The notes beneath the pieces are model-generated. The model made no database searches and was not told the DNA's origin. It worked only from the letters and a program-made list of their open reading frames with translations. Shown in pieces: positions 25,122 through 33,928 of a stretch of DNA of 64,000 nt. The stretch is from Tropicimonas aquimaris. Its GTDB lineage: Bacteria; Pseudomonadota; Alphaproteobacteria; Rhodobacterales; Rhodobacteraceae. A program made the translations under genes and the position numbers. The stretch's first letter is position 1, and each line of letters opens with the position of its first letter. The stretch covers positions 51,374 to 115,373 of the forward strand of contig NZ_JBHTJT010000031.1 of the NCBI RefSeq assembly GCF_042676185.1. The letters are read 5' to 3'.

Positions 25122-25858
25122 TGGCCGGGCTGGTACGGGGCCTCGCGGCGGGGGCCGTCTTCGTCTTTCTCTGGCAGGCGCTGGTGACGTTGGCCGACAT
25201 GCCGCCCTTCATCCTTCCGGGGCCCGCGCGGGTGCTCGAGGCCCTGTGGAGCAACCTCGGCCTGATAGGCTGGCACGCCGGGATCACCCTCACCGAGGTG
25301 CTTGCCGGGCTGGCGCTTGGCGCGGGGCTTGGCGCGGCAACGGCAATCGGGCTCGCGGTCTCGCCGGCGGCGCGCTACCTCGTGCGCCCGGCGCTGGTGG
25401 CGACCCAATCCCTCCCGGTTTTCGCGCTGGCGCCAATCCTGACGCTCTGGATGGGCTACGGCATCTGGTCGAAGGTCGTGATGACGGTGCTCATCATCTA
25501 CTTCCCTGTCGCCTCCGCCTTCTTCGACGGTCTGATGCGGACCCCGCCCGGCTGGCTCGACCTTGGCCGGACAATGGGCGCAACGCCGGCGCGGCTGCTC
25601 TGGCGTATCCAAGTGCCGGCGGCGATCCCGTCGCTCGCGTCGGGGCTGCGGTTGGCGGCGGTCTATGCTCCGATCGGGGCTGTGATCGGCGAATGGGTCG
25701 GCGCGTCCGGCGGTCTTGGCTACCTGATGCTGCTGGCCAACGGCCGGGTGAAGACCGATCTGATGTTCGCCGCACTGCTGGTGCTGGCGGTGATGGCGCT
25801 GCTGCTGCATCGCGGGGTCGGCTGGGCCTGTGACCGGCTGGAGGCGCGGCTCGACTGA
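25118..25858 (+). CDS. thiX: ABC transporter permease ThiX
   Basis: The 246-residue membrane subunit has about six helices and the EAA-like cytoplasmic loop GRTMGATPARLLWRIQVPAAIPSLASGLR near residue 150. It belongs to the SsuC/TauC-type permeases used for thiamin precursors. It overlaps thiZ by four bases and is the last gene of the six-gene riboswitch operon. Confidence 0.9.
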   Translation: MMAGLVRGLAAGAVFVFLWQALVTLADMPPFILPGPARVLEALWSNLGLIGWHAGITLTEVLAGLALGAGLGAATAIGLAVSPAARYLVRPALVATQSLPVFALAPILTLWMGYGIWSKVVMTVLIIYFPVASAFFDGLMRTPPGWLDLGRTMGATPARLLWRIQVPAAIPSLASGLRLAAVYAPIGAVIGEWVGASGGLGYLMLLANGRVKTDLMFAALLVLAVMALLLHRGVGWACDRLEARLD

Positions 25859-25959
25859 AATGCCGTGCGCTTGACTCGCAACAGGCGATTTCCGACCCTC
25901 CCGTCTGGTGTTCGCCGGGGAACTGCATATCTGTTCCTCATGGGAGAAAGGAGTTCGCC

Positions 25960-26199
25960 ATGGCTGATCTCGACAAGCTGAAGGAAGATCTCAGACGCGC
26001 ACGCGACGAGATGCGGTTGCAGTTGCACCTCGCGAGCAAGGAAGCCGAGGATGAATGGGCGGAGCTGACCGGCGAGTGGGACAAGTTCCTGAGCCGGTCG
26101 CAGTTCGACCGTTCTACAGACGAGGTCGGGGAGGCGGCCCGGCAACTCGGCCTGCGCATGAAGGATGCCTATGACCGCATGAAGAAGGCGGTCGACTGA
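25960..26199 (+). CDS. Small charged helical protein, function unknown
   Basis: The 79-residue protein is almost wholly charged and helical (MADLDKLKEDLRRARDEMRL, WDKFLSRSQFD), without signal or membrane segment. AAAGGAG lies six bases before the ATG. It is the first of four genes in tight array with an AI-2E-type permease, a tail-anchored-like protein and a holin-superfamily-like protein. The composition resembles small stress-induced coiled-coil proteins, but I cannot assign it. Confidence 0.7.
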   Translation: MADLDKLKEDLRRARDEMRLQLHLASKEAEDEWAELTGEWDKFLSRSQFDRSTDEVGEAARQLGLRMKDAYDRMKKAVD

Positions 26200-26204
26200 T
26201 CCTC

Positions 26205-27362
26205 ATGGCGGAGGATCGCCCCGCCTCCGTGGACAGTACCCTCCGCCGCAGCGCCGGCACGCTGGAATTCTGGCGCGACCTGCTGCTCGTCATGGTGCTT
26301 GCGATCTATGGCCTCGTGAAGGGGGCGGCCTTCCTGTTGCCGCTGACCTTCGCGGTGCTGGTGTTCGTCCTGCTGGTGGCGGTGATCGACCGGATCGCCG
26401 CCATCCGCATCGGCCCGGTGCAGGTGCCGATCTGGATCGCCCATCTCGCCGGGGTGATGGTTGTACTCTCCGGCTTCCTCGTCATCGGGTTGATCCTGTC
26501 GAGCCAGGGGGAGCAGGTTTCGGAGGCGATCCCGCGATATGCCGAGAGGTTCGACGGCCTTGCTTCCGGCATCGTGTCACTGATCGGCGACGAGAACGCC
26601 GAGTCCCTGCGCGAGGCATTGGCGGAGATCGACATGGGCGGCTGGGCCGTGAGCGCGCTTTCTTCGGCGCAGGGGTTCCTCGCCGGGCTCTTCCTCGTGG
26701 TCCTCTACGTGCCCTTCATGCTGGCCGAACGCGGTCCGATGAAGCGCAAGTTCCCCATCGCCGCGCCGGACCGCAAGACGGGGCTCGAAGTGCGCTCCGT
26801 CGTCCAGTCGATCTCGGTCGGCCTGCAACGCTATCTCATCGTCAAGACTTTCGTCTCTGTCCTCACCGGGCTGTTCAGCTATGCGATCTTCAAGCCGATG
26901 GGGCTCGATTTCGCCGAGACCTGGGCGGTTCTGGCCTTTGCGCTGAACTTCATTCCCTCGATCGGCTCGATCCTCGGCGTGGTGCTGCCCGCGCTGGTGG
27001 CGCTGGTGCAGTTCGACACCATCACGCCCTTCCTGGTGATCGCGATCGGTTGTGGGACGATCCAGTTCTCGATCGGCAACATCCTCGAGCCGTCGATCAC
27101 CGGTCGCTCGCTCAACCTCTCACCCTTCCTGGTCATTCTCTCGCTGACATTCTGGACGACGATCTGGGGTGTGGCAGGGGCGCTCTTGTCGGTGCCGATC
27201 ATGGTTGGCATGCTGATCGTGTTCGCCCATGTGCCGGGACTGCGATGGCTGGCCGTGCTCATGTCGCGCGACGGGCAACTGGCCGTGAACACCAGGGCGG
27301 AAGCGGTTTCGGAGGGGATGCGGTCGACACAGGCCCTGCCCGACGAGGCGATGGGGGAGTGA
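26205..27362 (+). CDS. AI-2E family transporter-like membrane protein
   Basis: The 385-residue protein has about seven to eight hydrophobic helices, the family segment LVVLYVPFMLAERGPMKRKF near residue 170, and the C-terminal signatures FALNFIPSIGSILGVVLPALVAL and QFSIGNILEPSITGRSLNLSPF. Members export diverse small molecules or run as Na+/H+ antiporters; the AI-2 link is only established for TqsA-like ones. It starts five bases after the small helical gene and ends three bases before the next gene. Confidence 0.9.
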   Translation: MAEDRPASVDSTLRRSAGTLEFWRDLLLVMVLAIYGLVKGAAFLLPLTFAVLVFVLLVAVIDRIAAIRIGPVQVPIWIAHLAGVMVVLSGFLVIGLILSSQGEQVSEAIPRYAERFDGLASGIVSLIGDENAESLREALAEIDMGGWAVSALSSAQGFLAGLFLVVLYVPFMLAERGPMKRKFPIAAPDRKTGLEVRSVVQSISVGLQRYLIVKTFVSVLTGLFSYAIFKPMGLDFAETWAVLAFALNFIPSIGSILGVVLPALVALVQFDTITPFLVIAIGCGTIQFSIGNILEPSITGRSLNLSPFLVILSLTFWTTIWGVAGALLSVPIMVGMLIVFAHVPGLRWLAVLMSRDGQLAVNTRAEAVSEGMRSTQALPDEAMGE

Positions 27363-27365
27363 GAC

Positions 27366-27671
27366 ATGCCGACAAGAACCGAACTGGTCGCGGAACTCGA
27401 GGCGCTGCGGCGCGAACTGGCCGAAGCGCGGGCACAGGCCGGTCAGCCGGAGCCTGAACACGCCGGCACGCCGGACGAAAGCCCCGAAGAGGAAACCGGG
27501 GAGGCCCACGCCTCGCCGCTCTCCTGGGCGATGTCGCAACTGGAAGACACCGAGCTCGACACGCTGGCAAAACAGTTCATCGCGGAACTGGAGGACCTGC
27601 ACCATGACAAGCCGCTGGTGACCGTCTTCGCGGCGTTCGTGCTCGGCTATGTTCTGGGCCGGGCCCGCTGA
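27366..27671 (+). CDS. Small membrane-anchored protein (DUF883-like layout)
   Basis: The 101-residue protein has an N-terminal coiled coil (LVAELEALRRELAEARAQ), an acidic linker, an amphipathic segment and a C-terminal hydrophobic helix ending VFAAFVLGYVLGRAR. The layout of coil plus C-terminal G-x-x-x-G-R helix resembles ElaB/YgaM (DUF883) proteins, which bind ribosomes at the membrane; that is a resemblance only. It lies three bases after the permease gene. Confidence 0.72.
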   Translation: MPTRTELVAELEALRRELAEARAQAGQPEPEHAGTPDESPEEETGEAHASPLSWAMSQLEDTELDTLAKQFIAELEDLHHDKPLVTVFAAFVLGYVLGRAR

Positions 27672-27684
27672 AGGAGAGCCGCAC

Positions 27685-28146
27685 ATGAGCCGTATCACGC
27701 GCAACGCAGCCATCGCCATCCGGATGGAAAAGCTCATCGCCCGTCGGGAGATGGCCGCGGTCGGTCGCCAGATCGGCATGACCGCCGCCGCGGGTATCCT
27801 TGGAGCCGTCGGGCTGATCATGTTGAACGTCGCGGGTTATCTTGCGCTTGCGGCCCGGCTGGAGCCCTGGCTCGCCGCGCTGATCGTGGCCATCGTCAAC
27901 ATTGCGCTTGCGGCCCTGTTGTTGCTGGTGGCCCGGAACGTCAGTGCCGACGGGGATGTCGAGGCCGCCCGTGAAGTGCGGGACATGGCCCTGGCCGATC
28001 TGGAGGGCGAGGTCGTCGACGTTGCGGCCGAGGTCCAGGGGCTGGCGAGCGACCTGAGGACCGTCGCACGCAATCCGCTGAGCGCGGCCGGGCTGACGGC
28101 GCTGGTGCCGCTGCTGACCCTCATTCTGAAGAATCTGAAAAAGTAG
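27685..28146 (+). CDS. Phage-holin-superfamily-like membrane protein
   Basis: The 153-residue protein has two adjacent membrane helices (about residues 30-50 and 58-80) between a basic N-terminus and an amphipathic C-terminus with a last hydrophobic turn (TALVPLLTLILKNLKK). This matches the Holin_3/DUF1469 layout often found with DUF883 proteins. Despite the name, such chromosomal proteins are not lysis proteins. ATG 27685 has AAGGAGAG upstream. Last of the four-gene array. Confidence 0.72.
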   Translation: MSRITRNAAIAIRMEKLIARREMAAVGRQIGMTAAAGILGAVGLIMLNVAGYLALAARLEPWLAALIVAIVNIALAALLLLVARNVSADGDVEAAREVRDMALADLEGEVVDVAAEVQGLASDLRTVARNPLSAAGLTALVPLLTLILKNLKK

Positions 28147-28534
28147 CCCGCGCCGGGGCCGGCCGTGGCGAGGCCCAGTCGGGCGTGCCGGCGGCTCCGA
28201 ATTCCTGGCTATTTGACTCTCTTTTGCTCGCAAATTGATCACGGCTCCGTGAAATCAGCGTTCAAATTGCGCATTTTCCGGCGTTCGGCGTCCTGTGGTC
28301 GGATTAATGTGCCTAACATTTGCGCAACGCACGGCGGTTGCCTCTTATCTCCTCCAGCCGCGGCTCACAGCCAGACGCGGCAGATCAGATGGGTCCAGGG
28401 GGGGGCAACTCTCTGCGATCTCAACAACAGGAAACCGGTGGTGCGGTCCGGCAGGAACGACGCTCGGCGCCTCTTTGCGCCGACCGAAAAGGGTGCCGTC
28501 CTCACACCGAAAAGCGACAGGGATTCCGTTCATC
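28147..28534. other. Promoter region of the urea transporter operon
   Basis: These 388 bp carry an AT-rich part (about 28195-28320) and no credible gene. GCACG-N4-TTGC at 28329-28341 has the spacing of a sigma-54 promoter but lacks the -24 GG pair. The true urtA promoter is not resolved. Confidence 0.45.
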
Positions 28535-29809
28535 ATGAAACTTCGTATGACCTCCGCGCTGGTTGGCGCTCTGGCCTTTGCGACCAGCGCCATGGCCCAG
28601 GACGATACCATCAAGATCGGCGTGCTGCACTCGCTGTCCGGCACGATGGCGATCTCGGAGACGACGCTGAAGGACACGATGCTGATGCTGATCGACGAGC
28701 AGAACGCCAAGGGCGGCGTGCTCGGCAAGCAGCTCGAAGCCGTGGTCGTCGATCCGGCCTCCGACTGGCCGCTGTTCGCCGAGAAGGCGCGCGAGCTGAT
28801 CACCGTCGAAGGCGTCGACGTGATGTTCGGCTGCTGGACCTCGGTGTCGCGCAAGTCGGTCCTGCCGGTCATCGAGGAGCTGAACGGCCTGCTGTTCTAC
28901 CCCGTGCAGTACGAGGGTGAGGAAAGCTCCAAGAACGTGTTCTACACGGGCGCCGCTCCCAACCAGCAGGCGATCCCGGCAACCGACTACTTCCTCGAGG
29001 AACTGGGCGTCGAGAAATTCGCGCTGCTCGGCACCGACTACGTGTACCCGCGCACGACCAACAACATTCTGGAATCCTATCTCAAGGACAAGGGGATCGC
29101 CGAAGAGGATATCTTCGTTAACTACACCCCCTTCGGCCATTCCGACTGGTCCAAGATCGTCTCCGATGTCGTGGCGCTCGGCGCCGACGGCAAGAAGGTC
29201 GGCGTGATCTCGACCATCAACGGCGATGCCAACATCGGTTTCTACAAGGAACTGGCCGCCCAGGGCGTCTCCGCCGACGACATCCCCGTCGTGGCCTTCT
29301 CCGTGGGTGAGGAAGAGCTCTCCGGTCTCGACACCTCCAACCTCGTCGGCCACCTGGCCGCCTGGAACTACTTCCAGTCCGCCGAATCCGAGCTGAACGA
29401 CGAGTTCATCTCCGCCTGGAAGGCGCGCATGGGCGAGGACCGTGTGACCAACGACCCGATGGAAGCCCACTTCATCGGCTTCAACATGTGGGTCAACGCC
29501 GTCGAAGAGGCCGGCACCACCGACGTCGACGCCGTCTCCGCCGCGATGATCGGCCAGGAATACCCGAACCTGACCGGCTCCACCGCCACCATGCTGCCGA
29601 ACCACCATCTGACCAAGCCGGTCCTGATCGGCGAGATCCTCGAAGACGGCCAGTTCGACATCATCTCCGCGACCGACCCGGTCCCGGGCGACGCCTGGAC
29701 CGACTTCCTGCCGGAATCGGCGGTGCTCAAGTCCGACTGGGCGGATCTCGGCTGCGGCATGTACAACACCGAGACCGAGACCTGCGTGCAGATGAAGTCC
29801 AACTACTGA
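28535..29809 (+). CDS. urtA: Urea ABC transporter substrate-binding protein UrtA
   Basis: The 424-residue periplasmic protein has a signal peptide ending SAMA near residue 22, then IKIGVLHSLSGTMAISETTLKDT, typical of UrtA. Family motifs include MFGCWTSVSRKSVLPV, LFYPVQYEGEESS and the conserved C-terminus with two Cys. It captures urea for UrtBCDE. The ATG at 28535 is chosen because it begins the signal peptide; the frame is open upstream. A tetraloop hairpin after the gene likely raises its level over the downstream genes. Confidence 0.96.
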   Translation: MKLRMTSALVGALAFATSAMAQDDTIKIGVLHSLSGTMAISETTLKDTMLMLIDEQNAKGGVLGKQLEAVVVDPASDWPLFAEKARELITVEGVDVMFGCWTSVSRKSVLPVIEELNGLLFYPVQYEGEESSKNVFYTGAAPNQQAIPATDYFLEELGVEKFALLGTDYVYPRTTNNILESYLKDKGIAEEDIFVNYTPFGHSDWSKIVSDVVALGADGKKVGVISTINGDANIGFYKELAAQGVSADDIPVVAFSVGEEELSGLDTSNLVGHLAAWNYFQSAESELNDEFISAWKARMGEDRVTNDPMEAHFIGFNMWVNAVEEAGTTDVDAVSAAMIGQEYPNLTGSTATMLPNHHLTKPVLIGEILEDGQFDIISATDPVPGDAWTDFLPESAVLKSDWADLGCGMYNTETETCVQMKSNY

Positions 29810-29835
29810 TCCGCCGCAGATCAGATCGACAGACG

Positions 29836-29857
29836 GGAAGGGCGTTCGCGCCCTTCC
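29836..29857 (+). promoter_or_regulatory. Intra-operon hairpin between urtA and urtB
   Basis: GGAAGGGCG-TTCG-CGCCCTTCC is a 9-bp perfect stem with a stable tetraloop, 26 bp after the urtA stop. No T-run follows. It probably stabilises the urtA message or acts as a partial terminator. Confidence 0.7.
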
Positions 29858-29882
29858 ACTTCCTCTCCGGGCGCAGGCAGCG

Positions 29883-31865
29883 ATGATACGATACCTACTG
29901 GCAGCATTTGCTGCCCTGATGCTCTGTGCCGGCGTGTCGGCCGCGCAGGAAAGCCAGGACGGCTCAGCACAGGTCAGTCCGATCCAGGCACTGCTCCAGG
30001 AGCACGCCGCGCTGATCGAGAAGGCGTCCCGCCGGACCATCGAGCCCGCGATCGCCGCGCTTCGTGACAGCGGATTGCCCGAAGCCCGCGCCGTCCTCGA
30101 GAACTGGCAGGCCAAGGAACTCTGGCAACGCAAGGAGGACGGCCTGTTCTTCTTTGCCGAGGAGATCGGCCGCTCGACCTATCGCCTGATCGAGATCGAC
30201 GGCGGCGCCCCAGTGGGGGAATACGCGAAATCCGACATCGACCAGCTCAAGCCCAACTCGGGCGTCCGCGGCCTGATCGCAGCGGCGCTGGTGCAGTTTC
30301 AGCTGATGGACCCGAACCCGGCCAAGCGGGCCGAAGCGCTCGACGCGATCCAGCGCGATCCCGAGCCGGACCACCTGCCGGCCCTGCTGGGCGCGCTGGA
30401 AACCGAGACCGATCCCGGCATCCGCGCCCGCGAGGAGCGCCTCGTCCGCCTGCTGACCATCACCTACGGGGATGACGAGGCCGCCCGCGTCGACGCGATC
30501 AACAGTTTCGCCGGCGATCTCGGGGTCGATGCCCGCGCCGCGCTGAACCCGCTTCTCGCCACCCGCCGGGAAGCCGTGGCAGGGGACCTCCCCACGGATC
30601 TGAACATCGCGCGCGAGCTGAAGCCCGGAAGCGAGGAGCTCAGCGAAGCCGCCGCCTATTCCCTGCTCGTCGACAACGACCTCGCGCCCGCGCGCATCAG
30701 CGCGGCCGACAGGCGTGCCGCACTGGAAACCAATATCGAGGGCGGCCGTGTCGGCGGCGTCCCGGTGGGCCAACTCGACACCGAGGAGGCGCGCGACCGT
30801 GCCTATGCCGCGCTGGCGCAGGCCGGGATCGTTCCGCCGACAGCGACCGCGGTGGATTTGACCGCCGCGCTCGACGCCCATGTCTTCTTCGACCGGTATC
30901 TCGAACCCTCGACCGCCATCACGGATGCCGCCGAGGCCGCGCTCGCCCGGATGAACCTGCGCGTCGGTCTAAACCAGGCGATCGACCTGGCGCTCGACGC
31001 GCTCTCGCTCGCCTCAATCTACTTCCTCGCCGCAATCGGCCTCGCCATCACATTCGGCGTAATGGGCGTGATCAACATGGCCCATGGCGAATTCATCATG
31101 ATGGGGGCTTATACCGGCTACGTCGTGCAGCAGATCGTGCCGAACTACACGGTCTCGATCCTCGTCGCCCTGCCGCTGGCCTTCGCGGTTACCTTCGCCG
31201 CCGGTGTCGCGATGGAGCGGCTTGTGATACGCTGGCTCTACAACCGCCCTCTTGAGACCCTTCTGGCCACCTTCGGCATCTCGATCGCGTTGCAGCAGCT
31301 CGCCAAGAACATCTTTGGCACCCAGGCCCGTCCGCTCACCTCGCCCGGCTGGCTCGACGGCGCGCTGGTGCTGAACGATGTCGTCTCGATCAGCTATATC
31401 CGCATCGCGATCTTCGTGCTCGCCCTGCTGTTCCTCGGTGTGTTCCTCTTCATCATGCGCCGCACGCGGCTCGGGCTCGAGGTCCGCGCGGTCACCCAGA
31501 ACCCGCGTATGGCGGCCTCGATGGGCATCAACCCGGACCGCATCAACATGCTAACCTTCGGGCTTGGCTCCGGGATCGCCGGCATCGCCGGTGTCGCCAT
31601 CGGGCTCTACGCCAAGGTCACCTCCGAGCTCGGCTCCGACTACATCGTACAGAGCTTCATGACCGTCGTCGTCGGCGGCGTCGGCAACATCTGGGGCACG
31701 CTGCTCGGCGCCACCATGATCGGCTTCCTGCAGAAGGGCATCGAATGGCTCAACCCGTCGAACACGCTCGCGGCCCAGACCTACATGATCATTTTCATCA
31801 TCATCTTCATCCAGTTCCGGCCGCGCGGGATCATCGCGCTCAAGGGCCGGGCGGCGGGAGACTGA
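29883..31865 (+). CDS. urtB: Urea ABC transporter permease UrtB
   Basis: The 660-residue protein has a signal peptide, a periplasmic part of about 330 residues with HEAT-like features (DPEPDHLPALLGALETETDPG), and a C-terminal LivH-type permease from about residue 365: LASIYFLAAIGLAITFGVMGVINMAHGEF, then GLGSGIAGIAGVAIGLYAKV. The long N-terminal domain is usual for UrtB and sets it apart from amino-acid permeases. It is the second gene of the urea operon. Confidence 0.95.
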   Translation: MIRYLLAAFAALMLCAGVSAAQESQDGSAQVSPIQALLQEHAALIEKASRRTIEPAIAALRDSGLPEARAVLENWQAKELWQRKEDGLFFFAEEIGRSTYRLIEIDGGAPVGEYAKSDIDQLKPNSGVRGLIAAALVQFQLMDPNPAKRAEALDAIQRDPEPDHLPALLGALETETDPGIRAREERLVRLLTITYGDDEAARVDAINSFAGDLGVDARAALNPLLATRREAVAGDLPTDLNIARELKPGSEELSEAAAYSLLVDNDLAPARISAADRRAALETNIEGGRVGGVPVGQLDTEEARDRAYAALAQAGIVPPTATAVDLTAALDAHVFFDRYLEPSTAITDAAEAALARMNLRVGLNQAIDLALDALSLASIYFLAAIGLAITFGVMGVINMAHGEFIMMGAYTGYVVQQIVPNYTVSILVALPLAFAVTFAAGVAMERLVIRWLYNRPLETLLATFGISIALQQLAKNIFGTQARPLTSPGWLDGALVLNDVVSISYIRIAIFVLALLFLGVFLFIMRRTRLGLEVRAVTQNPRMAASMGINPDRINMLTFGLGSGIAGIAGVAIGLYAKVTSELGSDYIVQSFMTVVVGGVGNIWGTLLGATMIGFLQKGIEWLNPSNTLAAQTYMIIFIIIFIQFRPRGIIALKGRAAGD

Positions 31866-31886
31866 TCATGCGAAACCAGACCGTCA

Positions 31887-31936
31887 CTTCTTCTGTCCGT
31901 AAATATCCCGGGGGGTGCGGGGGGCTGGCCCCTCGC
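31887..31936 (+). repeat. Dispersed intergenic repeat, copy 2
   Basis: It contains TTCTGTCCGTAAATATCCCG followed by a run of G and a partial GGGGGGCTGGCCCCTC hairpin, in the urtB-urtC gap. The same core is found at 18371, 49338 and 50331. Confidence 0.7.
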
Positions 31937-31956
31937 GTCACCGGCGGAGGCCGCCC

Positions 31957-33189
31957 ATGACCGGAACCTTCCTCACGCGGAACCCCTCGGTCCCGATCTT
32001 CCTTGCCTGCCTGGCGCTCTTCACCCTCGCGGTGACAATGACAAGCGAAGCCGCCGGGACCGGTGCGCTCTCCACTTCCTTCCTCAAGACGCTGGGCAAA
32101 ACGCTCTGCCTCTGCCTCGTCGCGCTCGCGATGGACCTGGTCTGGGGCTACACCGGCATCCTCAGCCTCGGACACATGGCGTTCTTCGGCATCGGTGGCT
32201 ACATGATCGGCATGTGGCTGATGTATGCCCGCACCGAGGATATCGTCATCGCCTCGATGGCCAATTCGACGATCCCCCCGACGGAACAGGAGGTCGTCGA
32301 TGCCATCGGCACGCAGATTTTCGGCGTCGTAGGCTCGGCCGAGTTCCCGCCGATCTGGGCCTTCGCCGACAGCCTCTGGATCCAGCTCGCGCTGGTGGTG
32401 CTGGTTCCCGGTCTCCTGGCGCTGGTCTTCGGCTGGCTGGCCTTCCGCAGCCGGGTGACCGGCGTCTACCTGTCGATCCTGACCCAGGCGATGACGCTGG
32501 CGCTGGCGCTCTACCTCTTCCAGAACGATTCCGGCCTGCGCGGCAACAACGGTCTGTCAGGCCTGCAGAACATCCCCGGCCTCACCGCCGTGCCGCAATC
32601 CCAGCTTTCGCTGTGGTTTTTCTGGGCCTCGGCGGTCGCGCTTGGCGCGGGCTACCTGCTCTGCGCCTGGGTGGTTTCGGGCAAGTTCGGCTCGGTGATC
32701 CGCGGCATCCGCGACGACGAGGCGCGCGTGCGCTTCCTCGGCTACTCGGTGGAGGGCTACAAGCTTTTCGTCTTCACCCTGACGGCGGTGATCGCTGGCA
32801 TCGCGGGCGCGCTCTACTATCCGCAGGCGGGCATCATCAACCCGGCCGAGATCGCGCCCATCGCCTCGATCTACCTTGCGGTCTGGGTTGCCATCGGCGG
32901 GCGCGGCCGGCTCTATGGCGCAGTGATCGGCGCGGCCTTCGTCTCGCTCCTGTCGACCATGTTCACCGGCGGCCAGGTGCCCAGCATTCCGCTGGGGTTC
33001 TACACGATCAACTGGGTCGACTGGTGGCAGGTGCTGCTTGGGCTGTCCTTCGTGCTGGTGACGCTTTTCGCGCCCAAGGGCATCGGCGGCCTCTTCGACC
33101 TGATCAGCGGCCGCCGCGCACCCGACCGCCACGGCGCCGACCTCGGCCCGGACAAGGGCAGCTTCCGCGAGCAGGAGGCCGAGCAATGA
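31957..33189 (+). CDS. urtC: Urea ABC transporter permease UrtC
   Basis: The 410-residue LivM-type permease has about ten helices, with LVWGYTGILSLGHMAFFGIGGYMIG near residue 55, the conserved FQNDSGLRGNNGLSGLQ, and VIRGIRDDEARVRFLGYSVEGYK. ATG 31957 follows GGCGGAGG, while the frame's earlier start is inside the repeat. It overlaps urtD by four bases. Confidence 0.95.
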   Translation: MTGTFLTRNPSVPIFLACLALFTLAVTMTSEAAGTGALSTSFLKTLGKTLCLCLVALAMDLVWGYTGILSLGHMAFFGIGGYMIGMWLMYARTEDIVIASMANSTIPPTEQEVVDAIGTQIFGVVGSAEFPPIWAFADSLWIQLALVVLVPGLLALVFGWLAFRSRVTGVYLSILTQAMTLALALYLFQNDSGLRGNNGLSGLQNIPGLTAVPQSQLSLWFFWASAVALGAGYLLCAWVVSGKFGSVIRGIRDDEARVRFLGYSVEGYKLFVFTLTAVIAGIAGALYYPQAGIINPAEIAPIASIYLAVWVAIGGRGRLYGAVIGAAFVSLLSTMFTGGQVPSIPLGFYTINWVDWWQVLLGLSFVLVTLFAPKGIGGLFDLISGRRAPDRHGADLGPDKGSFREQEAEQ

Positions 33190-33926
33190 GCCAGCTCCTC
33201 GAGGTCTCCGGCGTGTCCGTCACCTTCGACGGCTTCCGCGCGATCAACAACCTCAGCTTCTCCATCGGCCCTGCCGAACTGCGCGCGATCATCGGCCCGA
33301 ACGGCGCGGGCAAGACCACCTTCATGGACATCGTGACCGGCAAGACCCGCCCGGACGAGGGCCACGTGCTCTGGGGGGAGATGAACCAGTCGCTCCTGAA
33401 GATGTCCGAAAGCCGGATCGCGCAGGCCGGGATCGGGCGCAAGTTCCAGCGCCCGACGGTGTTCGAGGACCAGAGCGTCCGCGACAACCTGATGATGGCG
33501 CTGAAGAAGAACCGCAGCCCCTGGAGCGTGCTGACTTTCCGGCCCTCCTCGGCGGACATGGCGCGGATCGAGGAACTGGCCGAGGAGATCGGCCTGGCCG
33601 ATCAGCTTGGCCGCAAGTCGGGCGAGCTGTCGCACGGGCAGAAGCAATGGCTGGAGATCGGCATGTTGCTGGCGCAGGAGCCGAAGCTGCTGCTGGTGGA
33701 CGAACCCGCCGCCGGCATGACGCTGGCCGAGCGCGAACACACCACCGACCTGCTGAAACAGGCCGCAAAGACCCGCGCCGTGGTGGTCGTAGAGCATGAC
33801 ATGGAGTTCGTCCGGAGGCTCGACTGCAAGGTCACGGTGCTGCACGAGGGCTCGGTTCTCGCCGAGGGCAGCCTCGATCACGTGACGCAAAACAAGGACG
33901 TCATCGACGTCTACCTGGGGCGCTAG
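33186..33926 (+). CDS. urtD: Urea ABC transporter ATPase UrtD
   Basis: The 246-residue LivG-type ATPase has Walker A IGPNGAGKTTFMDIVTG, the typical UrtD signature ELSHGQKQWLEIGMLLAQ (SHGQ in place of SGGQ), Walker B LLLVDEPAAGM and the VVVVEHDMEFV switch. It overlaps urtC and is followed by urtE after two bases. It couples ATP use to urea uptake. Confidence 0.96.
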   Translation: MSQLLEVSGVSVTFDGFRAINNLSFSIGPAELRAIIGPNGAGKTTFMDIVTGKTRPDEGHVLWGEMNQSLLKMSESRIAQAGIGRKFQRPTVFEDQSVRDNLMMALKKNRSPWSVLTFRPSSADMARIEELAEEIGLADQLGRKSGELSHGQKQWLEIGMLLAQEPKLLLVDEPAAGMTLAEREHTTDLLKQAAKTRAVVVVEHDMEFVRRLDCKVTVLHEGSVLAEGSLDHVTQNKDVIDVYLGR

Positions 33927-33928
33927 AG

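Noticed and set aside
28327..28342. Sigma-54 promoter before urtA
   Set aside because: The spacing GCACG-N4-TTGC is right, but the essential GG at -24 is CG here, so I do not claim it.
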